Source: Lumbricus rubellus (Eukaryota > Annelida > Clitellata > Crassiclitellata > Lumbricidae). From it: 64,000 bases of DNA. The notes beneath the pieces are model-generated. The model made no database searches, was not told the origin of the DNA, and saw only the letters and a list, made by a program, of their open reading frames with translations. Position 1 is the stretch's first letter. Each line of letters opens with the position of its first letter. A program made the translations under genes and the position numbers. Where the stretch lies: NCBI GenBank assembly GCA_945859605.1, contig OX243824.1, positions 27,659,640 through 27,723,639 of the forward strand, in the 5' to 3' direction. Positions 61,021 through 64,000 of the stretch are shown in pieces.

Positions 61021-63318
61021 ACAATCATTTATTACTTTTGACAAAAGTTCCGAAGAATATTTATCGCTACTATACTTAGATATTGTTCTTGGTCTTCACC
61101 ACCGATATCGTGCATAAAAGTACTCCTAAATGCTATTGCGTTGTGACGTTGTGTGCAAATGGGCGGACGCTGGAATAGATACATCGATTCCATAGGGTCG
61201 CCCGTGGCGTCAGACAGCCTACCTAATTCCATAAGAAATTCGCGACCCGACAAATAATAATATAATAATATTATTATTGTTATTAAAATTATTATTGTTA
61301 ATACTATTAATATTATTATTGTTATTAATTATATTATCAGAATCATTAGCGCCAAGTTTTCTGCACGGAAGTCAAGACTCATTTTCATAGACGACAAGCA
61401 TTGACACAGCATGACGACATTGACCAGCTTGAGGAAGACTAGTGTTTTTGAACTATTGCTTGAAATTTTATTTTCTTGTGCAGAATGCATCCTGCAATCA
61501 TTTCGGCATAACATAAGCAATGCTGCACACTTTATTCAAAATCCATCCCACTGTCAAACTAAATCGAAAGTTAAAAATCGACTTAATATGTTGACCGGCA
61601 CGCGCATTTCGGCGAGATGCACCCTGTCAGCCTAATACTTATTATTGGTCCTGTTTTGTCACTGATAATTACAATTGTTATTATTAATTTTTCTAACCAA
61701 GGTATCTATAATCCTCTGGTGCCAGATGTTAATAAGCAATGCTAATCCTCTGGACGAACAAAAGTGTGAGCTGGAAAAACAAAAGTCTGTACCGGGTATA
61801 AAATAAAATCAACACTGAAAATAAGCCAAAAATCAAAGCAACAAAATATTACCCGTAGGCCTACATTGAACTTTGAACAATGTGAAGAAAATCAAGTCAC
61901 AGAGTCTGAGACTCGAAGTTTTTGAATTTCCCGTTGGAATCGAGGGTTAATTTGTAATTTTTAAAAGCGCGTAGAGAAACCTTGTTACCTTACTGTCTAT
62001 ATCCATTGGCATTGTAATGATTTTTCGTGTCAGACTGTAGTAAGCCTACTTTTTCAATCTGATCAGACGTTTTAGTTTAAAGTGCGATTGCACTTGCGCA
62101 CAATTTCTTTCTAAATGAAGAACATAATATGTTCGGTTTAATGTACGATACGACCCTGTAATCTAGGGTCGTATCGTAGCCTACATTAGACGATCAAATA
62201 CAATGGAATACAACTGAATAAAATAAATATTATTTATTTTATTCAGTTGTATTCCATTTAGAGCTGTTGTTCGATTAAAAATTTTAATCGAAATTAATCG
62301 CACGATTAATTTTTTAATCGCAATTAACTGCAACTTAATCGCAATACATTTCCTTTAAATATATTAATCTAACTAATTTCTAAGGAACCCTGAAGCATAA
62401 AACTTTAATGACTGTGTGTATTCTTTCTATTGCAAACATATTCAATAACCTTTGACTTTGGCCTATTGAATTTCTGCATTTTGTTTATTCAACGTTTTGT
62501 ATGACAGACAGAATTGAAACACTGTTCAAATCAGTCAACTGCTCAAAATCCATTAATTTTTTCATTTGAGCCACCTTTATCTAAAATTATATAATATATG
62601 ATTAAATATAAAAATTATATATATATTATAATTATATATATCAAGGTTCAAGGGATGCTCTTATTAATTAACAATAGTAGGTCGAGGACCTACTGAGCCT
62701 CATTATTTAGTCACAAGTTTTCACAAGAGGTTGCTGTTCTTGCCAAACCTCTTCTCAGTTGTCCTTCTGTAAACATCTATCATTTGAAACCTGGATCCAT
62801 TGGTCTTGCCATCTCCTGGAGTTCAACCAATGTAGTCTGAGGGGGGGAGGAAACAACCTTAGTGGACGATGCGATGCGGCCGATGTCGACGGTTCATCGC
62901 TAGCGTTTGACGCACGTTTTGGTTCGCATGCAGGCGATAATTGAGCAACAAATTGCTACGATAATACTCTAATTCTTTTTTGGAATATTTTCCAGAGAAT
63001 GTAGCACTAGTTTTAAGTATGAGCCTTACATTTAAAATGAGTTTTTCTGCCTCTGATTCCATTTTAATCAAATCCAATTAACGCGTACGATTAATGCGTT
63101 AAAATTTTAATCGCAATTTTTCTAACGCGTTAATCTCACGCGTTAACGCGATTAAATCAACAGCCCTAATTCCATTGTATTTGATCATTTAATGCACGAT
63201 ACGACCCTAGATTACAGGCTTAACCATTGATAAATAGCCATTTACCTGCAGTTGAGTAGAACGCAAGTACGGCATAGACGAAAAGGACTACAGTGATTCC
63301 AATTCTGTTCGCATCCAT
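16898..63318 (-). CDS. Receptor-type protein tyrosine phosphatase with WSC and EGF modules (28 exons recognised)
   Basis: This is the main host gene, spanning 46.4 kb. The recognised exons total 3,370 coding bases, about 1,122 residues, plus one unfound exon. Order: signal peptide (1-24), WSC1 (25-115), EGF1 (116-163), WSC2 (164-261), EGF2 (262-307), EGF3 (308-354), calcium-binding-type EGF4 (355-399), EGF5 (400-444), EGF6 (445-494), transmembrane helix (about 507-530), basic juxtamembrane segment, phosphatase D1, phosphatase D2 and a short tail. All intron phases join except one gap between the juxtamembrane exon (ends phase 1) and the first D1 exon (starts phase 0). D1 should dephosphorylate phosphotyrosine in the cytoplasm, since its catalytic Asp, Cys and Arg are all present. 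D2 lacks the P-loop Arg and the WPD Asp and is likely regulatory. The ligand is unknown; WSC domains are thought to bind carbohydrate. The introns carry nearly all the repeats in this window. Confidence 0.92.
17009..18560. other. Last intron of the phosphatase gene
   Basis: A/T-rich intron with a strongly biased polypurine/polypyrimidine stretch at about 17,395-17,590. No gene was recognised in it. Confidence 0.6.
18561..18696 (-). CDS. Phosphatase exon 28: D2 degenerate P-loop
   Basis: Phase 2 to 0. With exon 27 the P-loop reads [11 protein letters not shown] where active domains have CSAGxGRTG: the Cys stays but the essential Arg is His. Then [20 protein letters not shown] follows, as in D2 domains (VDVFxTVxxLRxxRP). 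Confidence 0.92.
19226..19774. mobile_element. Short DNA transposon with GCGCGC terminal repeats
   Basis: A 549-bp segment bounded by an 8-bp direct repeat GGATAGAC (19,218-19,225 and 19,775-19,782). Both ends are rich in ACAAAAGCGCGC-type repeats facing each other. It has no coding capacity. The 8-bp duplication suggests a hAT- or P/MULE-like mover; the family is not certain. Confidence 0.6.
20047..20195 (-). CDS. Phosphatase exon 27: D2, WPD loop lost
   Basis: Phase 0 to 2. It encodes [20 protein letters not shown] and ends PVVVMC. The place of the WPD loop reads [10 protein letters not shown], so no general-acid Asp in a WPD context remains. Confidence 0.9.
20246..20550 (+). mobile_element. 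Low-complexity G run and a decayed RTE-like fragment
   Basis: A G run lies at about 20,271-20,284. Near 20,470-20,530 the plus strand reads [20 protein letters not shown], similar to the C-terminal LYxTLVxPVLLYGSE segment of RTE-like reverse transcriptases. It is short and decayed. Confidence 0.45.
20553..20990 (-). mobile_element. RTE-like LINE fragment (linker after the endonuclease)
   Basis: The minus strand is open for about 145 residues ([47 protein letters not shown]). This is the charged linker between endonuclease and reverse transcriptase in RTE-like elements and parallels 39,485-39,860. It is cut at both ends and directly abuts an L2-like LINE on the other strand. Confidence 0.75.
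20991..21958 (+). mobile_element. L2/CR1-like LINE, 5'-truncated, open
   Basis: The plus strand encodes about 300 residues to a stop at 21,897: [11 protein letters not shown] (motif C), [51 protein letters not shown] and [13 protein letters not shown], ending HWERL. The 3' UTR contains a GAGCGCCTC...GAGGCGCTTTATAAAT hairpin and a (TACAA)n tail at about 21,936-21,958. No breaks are seen, so it is fairly young. It lies in an intron, antisense to the phosphatase gene. Confidence 0.9.
22181..22354 (-). CDS. Phosphatase exon 26: D2
   Basis: Phase 0 to 0. It encodes [30 protein letters not shown] and a diverged stretch ending EESIYANT. Donor ACC|GTAAGTAG. Confidence 0.85.
22442..23843 (-). mobile_element. 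Tc1/mariner-like DNA transposon, decayed
   Basis: The ends CAGGGTGGCTC... and ...GAGCCACCCTG are flanked by TA on each side (22,440-22,441 and 23,844-23,845), with inverted ends of about 200 bp. The minus strand holds broken transposase: FLQDGAPAC and later [15 protein letters not shown], matching the QDGAxxH and PLDYxVWG motifs. Stops and frameshifts are many. Confidence 0.85.
24222..24344 (-). CDS. Phosphatase exon 25: D2
   Basis: Phase 0 to 0. It encodes [20 protein letters not shown] and FVVVLDENK, matching the YIxTQxPLPxTxxDFW motif. Confidence 0.94.
24746..24819 (-). CDS. Phosphatase exon 24: D2
   Basis: Phase 1 to 0. It encodes [20 protein letters not shown] then AVFCQ, the NRVYL...NDYINA segment of a D2 domain. 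Confidence 0.92.
25564..25663 (-). CDS. Phosphatase exon 23: D1-D2 linker, start of D2
   Basis: Phase 0 to 1. It encodes [20 protein letters not shown] then [13 protein letters not shown], the equivalent of the N...KNR...LP start of D2. Confidence 0.88.
26015..26215. mobile_element. Possible hAT-like MITE
   Basis: About 200 bp of A/T-rich sequence with many ATTACA/TGTAAT repeats and weakly inverted ends (GGTGAGCATTAATT and AATTTGCCCATTCC). No clean target duplication was seen. Confidence 0.3.
26336..26470 (-). CDS. Phosphatase exon 22: end of D1
   Basis: Phase 0 to 0. It encodes [20 protein letters not shown]. The Q-loop reads QTEQQY with exon 21, so D1 is complete. Confidence 0.94.
27135..27270 (-). 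CDS. Phosphatase exon 21: D1 P-loop
   Basis: Phase 2 to 0. It encodes [17 protein letters not shown], giving [10 protein letters not shown] with exon 20, then [12 protein letters not shown]. The catalytic Arg is intact. Confidence 0.96.
28114..28259 (-). CDS. Phosphatase exon 20: D1 WPD loop and catalytic Cys
   Basis: Phase 0 to 2. It encodes [20 protein letters not shown] and ends SVIVHC. The WPD aspartate (general acid) and the catalytic cysteine are both here. The P-loop is split by the next intron. Confidence 0.96.
28325..28445. repeat. Degenerate (ATGT)n microsatellite
   Basis: Imperfect TATG/ATGT repeats in an intron. Confidence 0.8.
28645..28767 (-). CDS. Phosphatase exon 19: D1
   Basis: Phase 0 to 0. 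It encodes [20 protein letters not shown] then [14 protein letters not shown], with the conserved KCxQYWP motif. Confidence 0.95.
29634..29690. repeat. (TAA)n tail/microsatellite
   Basis: About 50 bp of TAA repeat at the 3' end of the minus-strand L2-like LINE beside it. On that strand it reads (TTA)n. Confidence 0.92.
29691..30667 (-). mobile_element. L2/CR1-like LINE 3' half, one frameshift
   Basis: The minus strand encodes [20 protein letters not shown] (motif C), [34 protein letters not shown] and [11 protein letters not shown]. After a frameshift near 30,118 it continues [27 protein letters not shown] and [13 protein letters not shown], ending ARAYPV at 29,750. The 3' UTR has TGCGCCATATAAATCG before the (TTA)n tail. 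It is G/C-rich against A/T-rich introns. It is 5'-truncated. Confidence 0.88.
31852..31949 (-). CDS. Phosphatase exon 18: D1
   Basis: Phase 1 to 0. It encodes [20 protein letters not shown] and [13 protein letters not shown], a highly conserved D1 core. Confidence 0.95.
33037..33070 (-). CDS. Phosphatase exon 17: D1
   Basis: A 34-bp exon, phase 0 to 1, encoding [12 protein letters not shown], the equivalent of the family's AYIATQGP segment. Confidence 0.87.
33237..34062 (+). mobile_element. Non-LTR retrotransposon C-terminal fragment
   Basis: The plus strand encodes about 150 residues to 33,692: [39 protein letters not shown] and [16 protein letters not shown], the C-terminal end of a CR1-group-like reverse transcriptase. 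It differs from the L2-like copies. A 3' UTR follows to a short (TTGAA)n-like tail at about 34,040-34,062. It is 5'-truncated. Confidence 0.8.
34103..34179 (-). CDS. Phosphatase exon 16: D1 phosphotyrosine loop
   Basis: Phase 1 to 0, 77 bp. With the T from exon 15 it encodes [20 protein letters not shown] then NASHIL, the canonical NILPYxHxRV...DYINAS. The acceptor TGATGTTTTAG is chosen because it restores the exact motif; an upstream AG at 34,234 would insert unrelated residues. Most of this exon is duplicated at 34,462-34,552. Confidence 0.93.
34462..34552 (-). pseudogene. 91-bp duplicate of the exon 16 acceptor and exon body
   Basis: A perfect copy of 34,117-34,207. It includes the end of the intron, the TTTTAG acceptor and the first 63 of 77 bases of exon 16, but has no donor. 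It is directly attached to the 3' end of the RTE-like fragment. Including it in the mRNA would break the domain. Confidence 0.9.
34560..35510 (-). mobile_element. RTE-like LINE fragment, truncated at both ends
   Basis: The minus strand is open for about 306 residues: [39 protein letters not shown] (motif C), [42 protein letters not shown] and [13 protein letters not shown]. The protein stops soon after VKDKV, earlier than expected, with no (TGA)n tail, so the 3' end is cut too. The 3' end meets the duplicated exon piece. Confidence 0.88.
35587..35680. repeat. (GAT)n microsatellite
   Basis: About 90 bp of GAT/GAC repeat in an intron. Confidence 0.95.
35856..35943 (-). CDS. Phosphatase exon 15: start of D1
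   Basis: Phase 0 to 1. It encodes [20 protein letters not shown] and ILP, matching the KNRY-x-NILPYD motif of phosphatase domains. Donor CTT|GTAAGT. Confidence 0.9.
37330..37475. repeat. Interspersed GACATTTTGTC-type repeats
   Basis: At least eight imperfect copies of CGACATTTTGTC, often separated by TTGCGACAT. This resembles the ends of DNA transposons, but I could not find the partner end. Confidence 0.6.
37950..38290 (-). mobile_element. Decayed L2/CR1-like LINE 3' end
   Basis: The minus strand has broken frames reading [28 protein letters not shown] and, in another frame, [20 protein letters not shown] and HKSLKTFFY, followed by GGGGCGCTATATAAGTCC. It is an old copy of the same general type as at 20.9 and 57.6 kb. 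Confidence 0.7.
38430..38465. repeat. (AT)n microsatellite
   Basis: About 30 bp of TA repeat after a short CACACA run. Confidence 0.9.
38601..38816 (+). mobile_element. tRNA-derived SINE, well preserved
   Basis: Box A TGGTGTAGTGG (38,610-38,620) and box B GGTTCGAATCC (38,652-38,662) form an RNA polymerase III promoter. The body is about 130 bp and the end reads GGGCGCTATAACAAGTGCAC then ATACAAACAAACA. It is not a functional tRNA. It lies in an intron, antisense to the phosphatase gene. Confidence 0.92.
38989..39056 (-). CDS. Phosphatase exon 13: basic juxtamembrane segment
   Basis: Phase 2 to 1. It encodes [20 protein letters not shown] and YK, a Lys/Arg/Ser-rich stretch typical just inside the membrane. 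The frame is fixed by the exon 12 join. The other open frame is not supported by phase. Confidence 0.75.
39446..41643 (+). pseudogene. RTE-like reverse transcriptase, one frameshift
   Basis: A linker ([20 protein letters not shown]...[11 protein letters not shown]) runs to about 39,950, where a 1-base indel shifts the frame. It then continues [54 protein letters not shown] (motif A), [20 protein letters not shown] (motif B), [14 protein letters not shown] (motif C), [15 protein letters not shown] and [16 protein letters not shown]. The reverse transcriptase part of about 545 residues is otherwise open. Confidence 0.9.
39446..41677 (+). mobile_element. RTE-like LINE, 5'-truncated, with target duplication
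   Basis: The insertion is bounded by a direct repeat GAGAACTGA (39,437-39,445 and 41,669-41,677; one more T matches on the left). It starts inside the last endonuclease motif ([15 protein letters not shown]) and ends with a (GAT)n tail after the stop at 41,643. It sits between the juxtamembrane and transmembrane exons, antisense to the host gene. Confidence 0.92.
42187..42301 (-). CDS. Phosphatase exon 12: transmembrane helix
   Basis: Phase 1 to 2. A Ser-rich stalk (SSDSSGSTG) is followed by [20 protein letters not shown] and AFLYWRR, a single helix with a basic stop-transfer end. The donor is CAG|GCAAGA, a GC donor, and it is the choice that keeps the frame with exon 13. Confidence 0.9.
43330..43479 (-). 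CDS. Phosphatase exon 11: EGF6, calcium-binding type
   Basis: Phase 1 to 1. It encodes [14 protein letters not shown] and [13 protein letters not shown], ending TYCIPI. It is the last extracellular module before the membrane. Confidence 0.92.
43818..45088 (+). mobile_element. Tc1/mariner-like foldback element
   Basis: The ends GGGTGTCTCG and GAGACACCC are flanked by TA (43,816-43,817 and 45,089-45,090). The two arms are inverted copies of about 450 bp each and include part of the transposase. The right arm encodes the C-terminal catalytic part in plus sense, [19 protein letters not shown] and [11 protein letters not shown] (44,441-44,674), matching the PPxSPDLNPIExxW motif. It lacks the rest of the transposase and is non-autonomous. 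Confidence 0.87.
44906..44967 (+). mobile_element. Very short L2-like LINE tail inserted in the transposon arm
   Basis: A 62-bp unit, including one copy of its target repeat, reads GAAGAGGCGCTATATAAG plus a (TGAA)n tail. It is bounded by TGATCT (44,900-44,905 and 44,962-44,967). The left arm shows the uninterrupted site, so this is a clean insertion of only the LINE 3' end. Confidence 0.85.
46235..46725. repeat. Purine-rich and G/T-rich low-complexity region
   Basis: A GA-rich tract (about 46,235-46,435) is followed by GGGTTGG-rich sequence and two related motifs, GGGAACGCCGAGTAGCCC and CGGGAAACGCCGAGTACCCC, about 90 bp apart. It may be a decayed repeat; the frames over it look non-coding. 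Confidence 0.5.
47082..47216 (-). CDS. Phosphatase exon 10: EGF5, calcium-binding type
   Basis: Phase 1 to 1, 135 bp. It encodes [14 protein letters not shown] and [14 protein letters not shown]. Length, layout and the donor GTTTGTAATT match exon 9, so it is a tandem exon duplicate. Confidence 0.93.
47784..47918 (-). CDS. Phosphatase exon 9: EGF4, calcium-binding type
   Basis: Phase 1 to 1, 135 bp. It begins [14 protein letters not shown] and contains [14 protein letters not shown], the DxDEC...C-xN-x4-Y/F calcium-binding pattern. The donor is a weak GTTTGTAATT. Confidence 0.93.
48069..49220. mobile_element. Non-autonomous DNA transposon with AAGATGCCCA repeats
   Basis: The ends TGTAGGGGAGAGTGC and GCACTCTCCCCTACA are perfect inverted repeats; a TA (or TGTA/TACA) lies at each edge. 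Inside are about eight copies of AAGATGCCCA-type motifs in both orientations and a threefold tandem repeat of about 50 bp at 48,440-48,570. No transposase was recognised. The family is unknown. Confidence 0.75.
49976..50116 (-). CDS. Phosphatase exon 8: EGF3
   Basis: Phase 1 to 1. It encodes [18 protein letters not shown] and [17 protein letters not shown], an EGF-like module with six cysteines. Confidence 0.88.
50400..51000 (+). mobile_element. Decayed LINE endonuclease-domain fragment
   Basis: The plus strand in broken frames reads [18 protein letters not shown], then [23 protein letters not shown] and [15 protein letters not shown], the ELxxLL, TETWL, GYxxxR and GGG order of an APE-type endonuclease of CR1/L2-like elements. 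It has many stops. Confidence 0.65.
51001..51240. mobile_element. Possible MITE with CGTAGCCAGG-like ends
   Basis: GCGTAGCCAGGAATTT at about 51,011 and a T(G)TCTACGCCACTGCC-like right end at about 51,240 suggest weak inverted ends. No clear target duplication was seen. Confidence 0.3.
51293..51430 (-). CDS. Phosphatase exon 7: EGF2 (Tie/MEGF-like)
   Basis: Phase 1 to 1. It encodes [16 protein letters not shown] and [10 protein letters not shown], homologous to EGF1, so the WSC-EGF pair is duplicated. Confidence 0.92.
53426..53576 (-). CDS. Phosphatase exon 6: WSC2, second half
   Basis: Phase 0 to 1. It encodes [23 protein letters not shown] and [13 protein letters not shown]. It completes WSC2 and joins exon 5 across a 4.7-kb intron rich in repeats. 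Confidence 0.9.
54105..55135. repeat. Degenerate GGAACAT satellite
   Basis: About 1 kb of imperfect tandem units built on AAGGAACATGGAACATCACA. Frames rich in Cys, Phe and Pro on the minus strand come from the repeat and are not a gene. It lies in the intron between exons 5 and 6. Confidence 0.85.
55171..55390 (+). mobile_element. tRNA-derived SINE
   Basis: Same SINE as at 38.6 kb: box A-like TGGTGCAGTAGG, box B-like CGTTCGAATTC, the shared body CAAGTCCTTCACTCGCAATT and the 3' end GCGCTATAACAAGAGCACAT with ACAAACAAG. It is inserted just after the satellite. Confidence 0.9.
56347..57509. mobile_element. Foldback Tc1/mariner-type MITE, 1.16 kb
   Basis: The ends CAGGGTGCGCCAAAAAAAG and CTTTTTTTGGCGCACCCTG are flanked by TA (56,345-56,346 and 57,510-57,511). 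Each arm holds two tandem copies of a unit of about 220 bp (left arm 56,370-56,775, right arm 57,080-57,490, inverted), giving four related units. There is no coding sequence. Confidence 0.85.
57605..58090 (+). mobile_element. L2/CR1-like LINE 3' end, open
   Basis: The plus strand encodes [55 protein letters not shown] and [15 protein letters not shown], ending HWERL at 58,043. The 3' UTR has GGAGCGCCTCTGA...GAGGCGCTTTATAAATCC and a (TAGTA)n tail. It is close to the 20.99-kb copy and 5'-truncated. Confidence 0.88.
58279..58421 (-). CDS. Phosphatase exon 5: WSC2, first half
   Basis: Phase 1 to 0. It encodes [23 protein letters not shown] and SYVGLQ, matching exon 2 in pattern and phase. Acceptor GTTTCAG, donor ACAG|GTTGGC. 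Confidence 0.9.
59165..59485 (+). mobile_element. Decayed L2-like LINE fragment and a SINE tail
   Basis: The plus strand shows [13 protein letters not shown] and later [13 protein letters not shown] in broken frames, the region just after motif C. A SINE-type tail, GTGCACATACAAACAAGC, lies at about 59,473. Confidence 0.65.
59672..59815 (-). CDS. Phosphatase exon 4: EGF1 (Tie/MEGF-like)
   Basis: Phase 1 to 1. It encodes [16 protein letters not shown] and [12 protein letters not shown], the EGF/laminin-like pattern seen in Tie and MEGF proteins. It follows WSC1 directly. Confidence 0.92.
60151..60277 (-). CDS. Phosphatase exon 3: WSC1, second half
   Basis: Phase 0 to 1. It encodes [15 protein letters not shown] and [13 protein letters not shown]...SIYS, the C-x-C-G and C-x-G-x-x...C-G-G part that completes WSC1. 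Donor TTCAG|GTAAAG. Confidence 0.93.
60617..60762 (-). CDS. Phosphatase exon 2: WSC1, first half
   Basis: Phase 1 to 0. It encodes [23 protein letters not shown] and KTYAGAQ, the first three WSC cysteines and the aromatic-Ala-Gly motif. Acceptor TTTGTAG, donor CAG|GTAGTT. Confidence 0.92.
60925..61020. repeat. (TTA)n microsatellite
   Basis: About 90 bp of TTA repeat directly at the 3' end of LINE copy G. Confidence 0.95.
61021..61253 (-). mobile_element. LINE copy G, 3' fragment in (TAA)n
   Basis: The minus strand encodes [40 protein letters not shown] and FRSTF, the C-terminal end of the restriction-like-endonuclease LINE and closest to copy B. It is 5'-truncated at a TAA/ATT array (61,255-61,330) and abuts a TTA array at its 3' end. 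Same orientation and target as the copies at 1-13 kb. Confidence 0.9.
62156..63217. mobile_element. Palindromic MITE split by a hAT insertion
   Basis: The outer ends are CTGTAATCTAGGGTCGTATC and its inverse CGATACGACCCTAGATTACAG. Inner arms share GATCAAATACAATGGAATAC and its inverse around a centre at about 62,229 (AATAAATATTATTTATT). Without the hAT insert it would be an almost complete palindrome of about 150 bp. Confidence 0.75.
62259..63168. mobile_element. hAT-like non-autonomous element
   Basis: The ends TAGAGCTGTTG and CAACAGCCCTA are flanked by the 8-bp repeat ATTCCATT (62,251-62,258 and 63,169-63,176). Subterminal ATTAATCG/CGATTAAT repeats are typical of hAT elements. It is 910 bp with no transposase recognised. 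Confidence 0.88.
63246..63318 (-). CDS. Phosphatase exon 1: signal peptide
   Basis: The ATG at 63,318 opens [20 protein letters not shown], followed by YSTA, a good cleavable signal peptide with a hydrophobic core. The exon ends in phase 1 at CTGCAG|GTAAAT and joins exon 2 in frame. The 5' UTR and promoter were not defined. Confidence 0.85.
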
Positions 63319-64000
63319 TCCTGCCTGTAACTAAAATATTACCACAAAACGTTGCTGTGAAGTGCAGTATCAAAACTTCCTCAAGGTGCAGGCCTATAAT
63401 AAGGCATGCACAAATTAAGGGTAGGCTATAATCCTCGAAGGTAAGGTCTACCTCGTTGAACTATGTATCTGATAGGGAACACTTCAGTCATAGGCCTACT
63501 GAGCTTGTGTAATGAACAAAATCTAGTTTGTGTGTTGCATGATAATAGATCTGATATCATAAGCTCTTTAATCAGCGCACTTGAATGAGATGGTACGTTC
63601 TCTGTGCTCGCATTAAAATAGCGCTCGCTTGGGGGAATTCTCAGCTAACGATTAGTTAAGTGCAAGAATCCTTGACTGTCAAGATAAGATTATTTGATAA
63701 AAACCCCGACTCTGCTTAGAAACGCCTAAGTCAAACGAACACAAATGAGTTGGTAATTAAATTGAAAATTAATTTTTACTTCCTCCTTGTGTGCATCGTG
63801 ATCAATTGGGTATTGTGTGTTACGAGCAGAGATTCAAAAGTCAAGCAGTAATACAAACAGACGGCTGCATCATTGAGCCTTGGGCAACCGAAATCAGTCG
63901 CGAAGGTTACCTACAAAATAAAATATAAAATAATTATAATTATAGGGCTACACTGACAAATCGTCAACAGTCGACGGTTGCAAGTTTACGTGATAGTGTG
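63319..64000. other. Upstream region of the phosphatase gene
   Basis: No second gene was seen. The 5' UTR and promoter should lie here or further up, but no TATA box or other element stands out. Confidence 0.5.

Overview
The window is animal nuclear DNA. It has spliced genes with GT-AG introns, non-LTR retrotransposons, tRNA-derived SINEs and many small DNA transposons. The mix of L2/CR1-like, RTE-like and restriction-like-endonuclease LINEs, and the very frequent palindrome TAGGCCTA, suggest a marine invertebrate deuterostome such as an echinoderm. That placement is an inference and is not shown by a marker gene.

Positions 1-13,000 hold a nest of LINEs in (TTA)n/(TAA)n arrays. Six copies or pieces lie head to tail, all on the minus strand, each ending against a TAA array. 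They carry an N-terminal C/H zinc motif, a reverse transcriptase with a YLDD or YMDD box, and a C-terminal CCHC plus RPDG...WD restriction-like endonuclease. Two are full length with open frames (1,247-4,426 and 4,973-7,960). A third (9,672-12,516) is open but 5'-truncated, and the others are short 3' fragments. One more 3' fragment lies in a TTA array at 61 kb. This fits a Dong/R4-like element that targets TAA repeats.

Positions 16,898-63,318 hold one large minus-strand host gene, a receptor-type protein tyrosine phosphatase, reconstructed here from 28 exons with matching splice phases. The order is signal peptide, WSC, EGF, WSC, EGF, four more EGF-like modules, a transmembrane helix, a short basic juxtamembrane segment, phosphatase domain D1 and phosphatase domain D2. 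D1 keeps its WPD loop and HCSAGVGRT signature. D2 has lost both and is predicted to be catalytically dead. One exon between the juxtamembrane segment and D1 was not found.

The introns are packed with repeats: L2/CR1-like LINE 3' ends, RTE-like LINEs (one with a clear 9-10 bp target duplication), three fuller SINE copies plus tails, Tc1/mariner-like elements, hAT-like elements with 8-bp duplications (some nested), a foldback element, a degenerate satellite and microsatellites. The SINE 3' end resembles the L2-like LINE 3' end, which suggests the LINE mobilises the SINE. The RTE fragment at 34.6 kb is joined to a 91-bp duplicate of part of a phosphatase exon with its splice acceptor.

The most interesting items are the WSC-EGF receptor phosphatase architecture with an active D1 and a dead D2, the TAA-targeted LINE nest with a chimeric junction, and the duplicated exon fragment.
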